Source: Ruminococcus sp. (GTDB lineage Bacteria > Bacillota > Clostridia > Oscillospirales > Ruminococcaceae). From it: a DNA stretch of 12,792 nt. Position 1 is the stretch's first letter, and each line of letters begins with the position of its first letter. Where the stretch lies: positions 2,712 through 15,503 of the forward strand of contig JAMPAO010000065.1 in the NCBI GenBank assembly GCA_023667165.1, given 5' to 3'. This document shows positions 1-6,800 of this stretch, piece after piece. The notes under the pieces are model-generated. The model was not told the DNA's origin, did no database searches, and saw nothing but the letters and a program-made list of their open reading frames with translations. Position numbers and translations under genes: made by a program.

Positions 1-959
1 CGAAAGAGGAGCGGGAGAAAAAGAAATTTACAATGCCGCAAAAGGATAAGGACAACAGGAAAGTGTTCGCATATCTTACTAAGCAGCGGCGAATATCTCC
101 GCAAGTTGTAAACGAGCTCATAGATACGGGTCTGCTTTATCAGGACGTGAAAGGAAATGCCGTTTTTCTCGACATAAAGGACGGAGTACCCTGCGGAGCG
201 GAATTTCACGGTACGGGCAGTAAAAAATATACTTTCGGAAATTCAAAATTTTCGGATATTGAAAACCGCACTGTGATAAAAACCGAACCGTACATAGCCG
301 AACAGATCTCCGAAATATTAAAGGACGAAAAGGACTTGAAATTTATCGGATATGTTTATGAGAACGAGGCTAATATTGCGGTAAATTCGGAAAATTCGGA
401 GATCGTTACAGACCTTGTTGAAGCGATAAAAAACTCAGATATTGACAGAGCGGCAATTGATAAAACCGTAAAAGGCAAGCTACGATCGTTTAACGGAGTT
501 GCTGAAGGAACGGCGGGAAATTTCTTTGAGTATATCAAATTCCCGAACCCGCAGGGAGCGTATGTTTTTGAAAGTGCAATTGACCTTATGAGCTTTATGC
601 ACTTGCACCCGAACGCCAAAGACTGCGAATTTGTATCAATGGGCGGTCTGAAACCGAGCGCAGTGGAAACGCTTTTACAGCGAGGTCTGAAAGTTGTGCT
701 GTGCGTTGATAATGATGAACGGGGAAAAGAATTGTGCAAAAAATTCAGCGGCAGATGTACGGTTTTTACCGAATGTCGCAAAAACGGAGTTAAGGATCTT
801 AACGAACTTTTGCAGAAAATAAATCCTAAAAAAAACTTTACCGAAACGGTCGGCAATATGTCCCGGTGGTCGGACAAGGTACAGCAGAAAACCGCAGTTG
901 CAAAGGAGGTTATTCGGAATGCGAACAGCAGACCCGTTAAAGCGCAGTTTGCCCGCTGA
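1..959 (+). CDS. TOPRIM/DUF3991-type primase-like protein, C-terminal part
   Basis: The frame is open to the left edge (first full codon at 3), so this is a 5'-truncated gene. The first ATG at 33 is probably internal: upstream codons read KEEREKKKFT, which flows into the motif F-T-M-P-Q...VFAYLTKQRRIS that sits inside this family. The only purine-rich stretch, GAGGAG at 6-11, is too far away. Numbering from that ATG, residues 11-70 match the DUF3991-like segment (VFAYL, GLLYQD, then HGTGSKKYTFG). Residues 177-240 form a TOPRIM domain with the acidic residue in VFESAID (E180) and the DxD motif VDNDERGK (D226, D228). TOPRIM proteins of mobile elements act as primases or topoisomerase-like enzymes, probably priming or processing single-stranded DNA during transfer; the exact reaction is inferred. 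Residues 71-160 are an insertion between these two parts, and part of it resembles the N terminus of the giant protein at 3821. The tail overlaps the next gene by 41 bp. Confidence 0.85.
   Translation, partial: KEEREKKKFTMPQKDKDNRKVFAYLTKQRRISPQVVNELIDTGLLYQDVKGNAVFLDIKDGVPCGAEFHGTGSKKYTFGNSKFSDIENRTVIKTEPYIAEQISEILKDEKDLKFIGYVYENEANIAVNSENSEIVTDLVEAIKNSDIDRAAIDKTVKGKLRSFNGVAEGTAGNFFEYIKFPNPQGAYVFESAIDLMSFMHLHPNAKDCEFVSMGGLKPSAVETLLQRGLKVVLCVDNDERGKELCKKFSGRCTVFTECRKNGVKDLNELLQKINPKKNFTETVGNMSRWSDKVQQKTAVAKEVIRNANSRPVKAQFAR
276..443 (+). other. Module in the TOPRIM protein shared with the giant protein
   Basis: Codons 82-137 of the TOPRIM protein align with residues 95-151 of the giant protein with one single-residue gap. 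By eye there are about 18 identities in 57 positions. Anchors shared by both are AxxI..IL, KF.G, N.A.I.V and KN.DI. It falls inside the insertion that separates the DUF3991-like and TOPRIM parts. Confidence 0.55.
902..910 (+). promoter_or_regulatory. Ribosome binding site that sets the start at 919
   Basis: AAAGGAGGT lies 8 bases before ATG 919. This near-perfect Shine-Dalgarno sequence is inside the end of the TOPRIM gene. It favours 919 over an in-frame ATG at 898, which lies upstream of the site. Confidence 0.85.
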
Positions 960-1113
960 AAGACAGCTTGAATGGCTTAAAAAGCAAAAATCCGAATATG
1001 TTCTCAAACGATATGAGCGGCAGATGGAGATTGACGCAATAAATTCGGAAATTTCCTCGATAGAAGAACAGACAGCAAATATTATGAAAAGGAGAGGCAG
1101 CGAAAATGGATAA
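919..1113 (+). CDS. Small charged coiled-coil-prone protein (64 aa), function unknown
   Basis: This 64-residue protein starts at ATG 919, chosen because AAAGGAGGT sits 8 bases upstream; the earlier in-frame ATG at 898 has no such site. It is rich in Lys, Glu and Arg, with a heptad-like pattern from about residue 14 to 58 (ERQLEWLKKQ, then EIDAINSEISSIEEQ), so a helical hairpin or short coiled coil is likely. There are no Cys or His clusters, signal peptide or membrane segment. It overlaps the TOPRIM gene by 41 bp and shares 8 bp (ATGGATAA) with the next gene, so translation is probably coupled. Small coiled-coil proteins such as the DUF4315 type are common in these ICE operons. The resemblance here is general, and no family is assigned. 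Confidence 0.75.
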   Translation: MRTADPLKRSLPAERQLEWLKKQKSEYVLKRYERQMEIDAINSEISSIEEQTANIMKRRGSENG

Positions 1114-1474
1114 CGAAAAAAATATTATTTTGAATATCCCCGAAAAGGATATATCGAAAGGCGAAACAAAAACGCTTTCCAAGTCGGAGCGGCTTTTAGA
1201 AAAGCTGAAAACTCTTTGCGAAAAGCGGGAAAAGGCGGTAAATGCGCAGAATGCCGCCGAAAAAAGGACAAAGGAAATTGACGAACAGATAAATAAGATC
1301 AAAACGGAAATTCATAATGATGAGGTTCGTGATTTTGATGATTTCTGCAGATCCAAAGGCTTTGTTATCAAGGATATTCTTGATTTTCTTTCGGCTGTCA
1401 CCGATAAAATGACGATCGGTGAAGCGGCGGAAATCCTAAAAATAAAAAATAACGGAGGTAATGAGCGTGGATAA
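1106..1474 (+). CDS. Coiled-coil-prone hypothetical protein (122 aa)
   Basis: The gene encodes 122 residues from ATG 1106, with AAGGAG at 1089-1094 about 11 bases upstream. Residues 24-75 are strongly charged and helical with heptad character (SERLLEKLKTL, then EKRTKEIDEQINKIKTEI). Residues 78-115 look like a compact helical domain (DFDDFCRSKGFVIKDILDFL, then MTIGEAAEILKI) and could be a small helix-turn-helix-like or protein-binding head, but this is not a firm match. The start overlaps the previous stop by 8 bp and the stop overlaps the methyltransferase start by 8 bp. It is therefore likely co-translated with the methyltransferase and could be a structural or regulatory partner; that role is inference. 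It shows general similarity to the small DUF4315-like coiled-coil proteins of ICEs. Confidence 0.75.
   Translation: MDNEKNIILNIPEKDISKGETKTLSKSERLLEKLKTLCEKREKAVNAQNAAEKRTKEIDEQINKIKTEIHNDEVRDFDDFCRSKGFVIKDILDFLSAVTDKMTIGEAAEILKIKNNGGNERG
1454..1459 (+). promoter_or_regulatory. Ribosome binding site that favours GTG 1467
   Basis: GGAGGT ends only one base before ATG 1461, too close for normal initiation, but 7 bases before the in-frame GTG 1467. The true start of the methyltransferase is therefore probably the GTG, two codons downstream. Confidence 0.75.
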
Positions 1475-3518
1475 AAAAATAACGTTGGGCAGTCTGTTTG
1501 ACGGCAGCGGAGGTTTTCCCCTTGCGGGGATAATGTGCGGCATAGAGCCGTTATGGGCAAGCGAAATAGACCCTTTCTGCGTTTCGGTAACGTCTAAACG
1601 TTTCCCGAAAATGGAGCATTTGGGAGATATTTCAAAAATCAGCGGAGAGAAAATTCCGCCCGTTGATATAATCACGTTCGGCTCGCCCTGTCAGGACTTA
1701 TCGGTAGCGGGCAAGCGTGCGGGACTTGACGGCAAGCGTTCGGGATTGTTTGCGGAGGCAATAAGGATCATAAAAGAAATGAGAGGTGCTACAAATGGAG
1801 AAAAACCGAAATATATCATCTGGGAAAATGTTCCCGGAGCATTCAGCAGCAGCAAAGGAGAGGATTTCAGAACTGTCCTTGAAGAAGTCTGCAAAATTAA
1901 AGACCCCGACCTGTCTGTTCCTCGACCTCAAAAAGGAAAATGGCAGAACGCAGGCTGTATTGTGGGAAACGGTTTCAGCCTTGCGTGGAGAGTGCTGGAC
2001 GCCCAGTTTTGGGGTGTGCCCCAAAGAAGAAAACGTATCTTTCTTGTCGGAAGTTTTGGAAATGAACGTGCTGCGGAAATATTATTTAAGCGAGAGGGCT
2101 TGCAGCGGGATTTTAAGGAGAGCCGCAAGGCGTGGGAAAGACTTGCCGCCGATACTGAAAGAAATACTGGAATTTCAGGCAGGGAATTTACTCCCAAGAC
2201 CTTGAAAATACGCTGCGGCTGCGAGGGCGGCGGAAAGGGCGCACTGATACAGGAAAACAGATCCGCTGCCCTTTCCTGCAATAACGACCAGGTTTTATTT
2301 GCTAAATCATTATCGGAATATGCGGCAGCTTTCAGAGGACGTGCGGGAGCAGATTACAATCTTGCGCTTTCCGAAAAAATAAGTCCTACCGTTATGGCTG
2401 AACAGGACGTTCACTGTGTGCATAAAACTTTGGTTTTTGACAGCACACAAATAACCTCCAAAACAAACCGCAGCGACTCGCAGATAAACGATCCGTGCCA
2501 CACTTTAACATCGTCAAGCGGCAGTCCTATTTTATGCGCAAGTTTTTACCCGCAGATGAAAGCGGAAAGCCAGTGCTTTTCGGAAAACGTATCAAACACG
2601 CTTGTAAACGGCACAAATGCGGGATTTCAGAATGCTGTGGCAGTACCCCGTACCGTGCTTAACGATCAAGGGGGAAACTCAATATCGGTCGAAAACGATG
2701 TTGTTCCCACGCTTCGAGCGGAAGCTCACGGCAACGAACCATGCGTCTTGCAGCAGGATATTTTATGTGTAGATCAAGGCGGCGGGAAAAGCAACTGCGG
2801 CGTCAGCAAAAATTTTTCGCCCACCGTTACCTGCACTCACGGCGGCGAGCCTTGCGTGGTATACGACGGCAGGGGGAACGGAAACGGTAAAACTGCGCCC
2901 ACAATTGCAGGAGATCATTTTGGGCGAACGGGCGATCTGTCAGCATTGTGTATTGCGGGAAATACGATAAACAGGCAGCCGCAGAACGGCGGCAGCGGCA
3001 AGGGAGTTATAACCGAGCAATCCTACACACTCAACACGGTTGACCGTCACGCCGTTATGTCGCCCCTTTACAGCATTGACAGGGCGGCGTTCAATCAGGG
3101 AGAAAATGCGCTGTATAATATTTCTGTCGAGGAAGAAAAAGCGCAGACATTAACGGCTAAAGGTCCCTCGGCGGTTTGCTGCAATGCCGACCGGAATATG
3201 TACGAAAATCACGGACTTGACGGCAGATACAGCGGTCCGCTTGAGGCTGCGCCGACGGTTCGGGAGGCTTACGGAAAAGGCGGAAATACAACTCCATTTG
3301 TCACGGAAAAAAATATTGATCTGAGTACATATATCGTCCGCAGAATTACGCCTTTGGAGTGCTGCCGCTTGCAGGGATTTCCCGATTGGTGGTGTTCCGA
3401 TATACAGCACAAGGATACTCCCGAATATCGTATGTGGGGAAACGGAGTTGCCCTGCCCTGCGTTTTGTATGTTATGGAGGGAATAGCTGAAGCGTTTAAC
3501 AATGAAATTTTTGAATGA
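1467..3518 (+). CDS. DNA (cytosine-5-)-methyltransferase with long repeat-bearing insert
   Basis: The protein transfers a methyl group from S-adenosylmethionine to C5 of cytosine in DNA. Numbered from ATG 1461 (the likely GTG start is residue 3), motif I is SLFDGSGGFPLAG (11-23), motif IV is FGSPCQDLS with catalytic Cys77, motif VI is WENV (E122) and motif VIII is PQRRKRIFLVGS (188-198). The C-terminal motifs IX/X are RRITPLECCRLQGFPDWW and GNGVALPC (627-667). All core motifs are present in order, so the enzyme is probably active. Between motifs VIII and IX lies about 430 residues, much longer than the usual target recognition region, and it holds about nine degenerate repeats centred on P-T-L/V. 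The start overlaps the previous gene by 8 bp. No restriction endonuclease is adjacent, so it is best read as an orphan enzyme that marks element DNA against host restriction, as is common on ICEs and phages. The recognition sequence cannot be read from the window. Confidence 0.93.
   Translation: MDKKITLGSLFDGSGGFPLAGIMCGIEPLWASEIDPFCVSVTSKRFPKMEHLGDISKISGEKIPPVDIITFGSPCQDLSVAGKRAGLDGKRSGLFAEAIRIIKEMRGATNGEKPKYIIWENVPGAFSSSKGEDFRTVLEEVCKIKDPDLSVPRPQKGKWQNAGCIVGNGFSLAWRVLDAQFWGVPQRRKRIFLVGSFGNERAAEILFKREGLQRDFKESRKAWERLAADTERNTGISGREFTPKTLKIRCGCEGGGKGALIQENRSAALSCNNDQVLFAKSLSEYAAAFRGRAGADYNLALSEKISPTVMAEQDVHCVHKTLVFDSTQITSKTNRSDSQINDPCHTLTSSSGSPILCASFYPQMKAESQCFSENVSNTLVNGTNAGFQNAVAVPRTVLNDQGGNSISVENDVVPTLRAEAHGNEPCVLQQDILCVDQGGGKSNCGVSKNFSPTVTCTHGGEPCVVYDGRGNGNGKTAPTIAGDHFGRTGDLSALCIAGNTINRQPQNGGSGKGVITEQSYTLNTVDRHAVMSPLYSIDRAAFNQGENALYNISVEEEKAQTLTAKGPSAVCCNADRNMYENHGLDGRYSGPLEAAPTVREAYGKGGNTTPFVTEKNIDLSTYIVRRITPLECCRLQGFPDWWCSDIQHKDTPEYRMWGNGVALPCVLYVMEGIAEAFNNEIFE
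2313..3320 (+). repeat. Degenerate peptide-repeat array inside the C5 methyltransferase
   Basis: Residues about 285-620 contain a recurring unit: a short polar lead, then (S/A/V/Q)-(P/T)-T-(L/V/I), then about 8-12 residues often with G-x-x-P, ending in C-V or a similar hydrophobic pair. Conserved threonines fall near residues 310, 348, 380, 417, 455, 481, 523, 563 and 599, giving spacings of 26-42. Clear examples are VVPTLRAEAHGNEPCVL, FSPTVTCTHGGEPCVVY and AQTLTAKGPSAVC. Related units occur in other mobile-element C5 methyltransferases (family knowledge). DNA-level repeats are not obvious, so the array is old or diversified. Confidence 0.7.
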
Positions 3519-3525
3519 AAGGAAA
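3518..3525 (+). promoter_or_regulatory. Ribosome binding site supporting start at 3532
   Basis: AAAGGAAA immediately follows or overlaps the methyltransferase stop and lies about 6-7 bases before ATG 3532. The earlier in-frame ATG at 3502 lies inside the methyltransferase and has no Shine-Dalgarno sequence. Confidence 0.65.
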
Positions 3526-3531
3526 TCTGAT

Positions 3532-3804
3532 ATGGAAAGCAATATCTTTTTGACGGGGAAAATTTCAAACTCACCGCAGACCGTAAGAAACGGAGATATT
3601 CTGCGGATAGGATTCTCCGTTACCGAGAAAAAAACAGGTGCGGTGATACCCGTTATCGCCGATACTTCAAGGGAAATTTTTGAACGTATAAAAAGCGGAA
3701 AAACCGTAGAGATCACGGGAATTTCTTTTACAAGAAAAGCGAAAATAAACGGAAAAACAAAATGTCTGCGAACCGTATTGGCGCAGGGAATTTCAATATC
3801 TTGA
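3532..3804 (+). CDS. Small putative OB-fold (SSB-like) protein (90 aa)
   Basis: The start at ATG 3532 is chosen for the AAGGAAA site just upstream; it begins 13 bases after the methyltransferase stop. The 90-residue sequence reads as alternating beta strands: IFLTGKISNSPQTV, then DILRIGFSVTEKKTG, VIPVIADTS, a short helix SREIFERIKSG, and KTVEITGISFTRK. A strand pair with G-K-I and V-E-I-T-G around a helix resembles the OB fold of SSB/PriB-type single-stranded DNA binding proteins. Aromatic DNA-stacking residues are few, and there is no acidic SSB tail. Between a methyltransferase and a helicase gene, a single-stranded DNA binding or loading role is plausible. The fold is inferred from strand pattern only. 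Confidence 0.65.
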   Translation: MESNIFLTGKISNSPQTVRNGDILRIGFSVTEKKTGAVIPVIADTSREIFERIKSGKTVEITGISFTRKAKINGKTKCLRTVLAQGISIS

Positions 3805-3820
3805 AACGGAGGAAAATAAA

Positions 3821-6800
3821 ATGACCGAATATATAAACAAGGATTATTACCGGCAGATACCCGCCAACGAAAGGCACTTTATAAAGCTTTCTCCCGAAGC
3901 CGCATATGCGGCGGTAAAGGAGCTTGAAGCTGCAAATATTCCCTATTCCGCCACCGTCAGCGAATACAGAAGCATTGTGACGGTAAATTCTTCCGACAGC
4001 GAACGTGCGGAGGAAATTGCGGGCAATGCGGAAAAATCGTTTCCGAAAATAAATAATATTATCGGAAACACCGATTACAAATATATCCGTGATAAAAAGT
4101 ACATCGACGCCGACGCTGAAACCGCAAGAAAAATAGCGGATATTTTATCGGGAAATCCGAGCAATAAATTTTCGGGGATCATCCGAGGGAACAGGGCTAC
4201 CATAACCGTAAGCGGTGAAAAAAACGCAGCCGCCGTCCGTTCAATGATAGACAATCTCAAAAATATGGATATTCTCGAAGCTCTGCGCCAGCGGGGTTTT
4301 GAACGCGCTGCGGACGCCAGCGGATTTGTAAATATCCGCAATCTGCAGACGGGAGAGGTATGCGGTTTTAACAGTATGTCCGCTGTGCGGGATATGTTAA
4401 ACGACCCGGAAAATGAATTTTTCAATCCCTTGCATAGCAGGATAGCATACCGTGAACACCCAACAAACGGCGAATATTTTTACTATGTTCAGAAATATTC
4501 TCCCGAAAAAAATATTCCCGCAAAAATTCACCGTGACGGGGAAAACAAACCGGTTATTTTCAGCAGGATAGACGAGGCATTGTCCTATGTAAAGGCTAAT
4601 TCAATTGAAATTACCAACATTGACGAGGAAATTTCCAATTGGCGGGAAGTAGAGCGGGAGCGAGAGGACAGGGCAATTTTTGAAGAAAATACAAAGCTCA
4701 TGGAACGGTTTCCAAAGCGTGACGGAGAATATATCGACATTTTAAGCTATAACAAATATACCGACGCTTTTTCTTGGGTTTATTTTAATCCCGACGGCGA
4801 TAACGGAAACGGCGAATTTATCGACAAAACAATAACGCAGGAGGATATTTTTGCGGCATATTCCGAAAGGCTCGCGGCCGAAAACGAGGAACGGGGGCGC
4901 AGTGCGTTTATCGCTTATATCAATGAACATTGCAAGGAAAATGTCATTGAAATTCATTCGGGATATTTTGCTGATTATGCGAATGATTACATAAATTTTG
5001 CTTCAAAAAATTATGAGCATTACTTCGGGATTTCCGAAAACAGCAAAGATATTTCCGCTCTTGACGGCTTTATTTCGCATCTGGAGAACGGCTGCGAGGC
5101 GGTTGTAATTGACAGGGAAAAGACGGAGATTGAGGTTTCCAATGGGGACTTCGAGGGAGATGTAGTTTCCAATGGGGAGTTATCCGTAAATCCGGACAGC
5201 AATATCCATTTTACTTCTCTCGGCAGCGGCGTTCTTTGCTATGATATTTCCCGCAATGACGCTGAAACGGACGATCATCTAAGCGTCGCTCATATTTCGG
5301 GCGAGGGAAAAATAAGATATTTTACCGATGATATTACAGACGCCGACAGGGAACATATCGAAAATCAGGCTGTTTCGGTAAAAGAAAAATTTACGGAGCA
5401 GTGGAACGGTCTGTCCGCCGAGGAAAAATATTACAGAATTTGCGGCAGGATCTATGAAACGGGAACAGCCGAAGAAATAAGGACATTTAACGCCGACCGA
5501 GCTTATGAGGAGCTTTCGGACAAGGTAAAGAAATACGAACGCAGCGTAATTTTCAAAGATGAGGATTTCCCTCTTGATAAAGTTTATCCGAAAGAAAATA
5601 TTTCTCCCGAAAAAACCGAGGAAGGTGAAGTTTCAAAAAAATTTCCCGATACTACCGAACACAGAAATTTCATAAAACTTAAAAAGCTGTTTCCCGAATT
5701 TATGGAAAAAAAGCACCTTTATGAACACTACGAGGCTGACGGTTTTGAGCCGCTGGCTGCGGAATGGCTGGACGAAAATGAGATCTCTCTTATGCAGACC
5801 TATGAGCAGAACGGCGACCTTATGTACGACCCGGACATTGTGTTAAAAATAGATTTTGAAAATGAGACCGCCAACGCCGTTTCCTTTGAAAATTCCGGCT
5901 TGTGCGTTTACCGTGAGTATGAGGACGGCTCAAAGGGGCAGCAGGAAACAAATTCTTTTATGAACACATGGCTTAACACTATAGAAAACGTTGATCTCAG
6001 CCTTACAAGATACACGGGAATAGACGGCGGCAGGATCGATCTTGTTGATAATATCGAGGAAATTTCCGAAAATATACTTTCGGAAAACAAGTCGTATATT
6101 TACTCCGAGATAAAATTTGAAACGGGAGAAGTATATCTTTTTCCCGATCGGATAACCGACGACAACATTTCCGAAACGCCCTTTTACAAGCAAATTATTG
6201 AGCGTTATGCGGACAGGAACAATATAGAAGACCTTGACGAAATGCTCCGTGTGAATATTCATCATTACCGCTTCGGAAGCGGCGAGGAAGCTGTTCCCGA
6301 TGAAGCCGAAATGGAATACATCAGGAATAATTCCGATGAAATAATTAACAGTTCCGAGGAAACGGGAAGCGTTGAATTTTTCTCGCATTTCTGGAAAAAT
6401 GCCGACGATATTCTTGACGAGCTTGACAGCTACGGGGAAGAACTGCACGGAACATCTCCGAAAATAGGGGATAAATACGAAGAAAAAACATATATTTTCC
6501 CCGATGATTTTAATTCTGCTCACCCCGATAATTATTCCGCTGTCAGACGGCTGAATACAGGCGGCGAATGGCTTGATACGGAAGAAGCGGTCAAAAAAAT
6601 GAATGCCGAGGGTAACACCGATATATCACGAATAGACGCATTGCTTGTGCGCACGGTAAGCTATGACAGCGTTCGGAGAAACGAGGAAATGTCCCCCGAG
6701 GTTTTTCACGTTCTCCTTGACAGGACGAATAAAAACAGGGATAAAATGACGGTGGCTGCAAAAATTTACGAAAACTCCAAAGGAAATATTCTGCCTGTTT

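Noticed and set aside
33..35. ATG 33 as the true start of the TOPRIM gene
   Set aside because: The frame stays open to the window edge, upstream codons fit the family, and no well-spaced ribosome binding site precedes it.
1461..1463. ATG 1461 as methyltransferase start
   Set aside because: GGAGGT ends one base before it; GTG 1467 in the same frame has normal spacing. The difference is only two codons.
1786..2205. 139-codon plus-strand frame inside the methyltransferase, as a possible frameshift product
   Set aside because: The methyltransferase frame carries all conserved motifs through this stretch (ENV, QRRKR), and the alternative frame has no recognisable motif.
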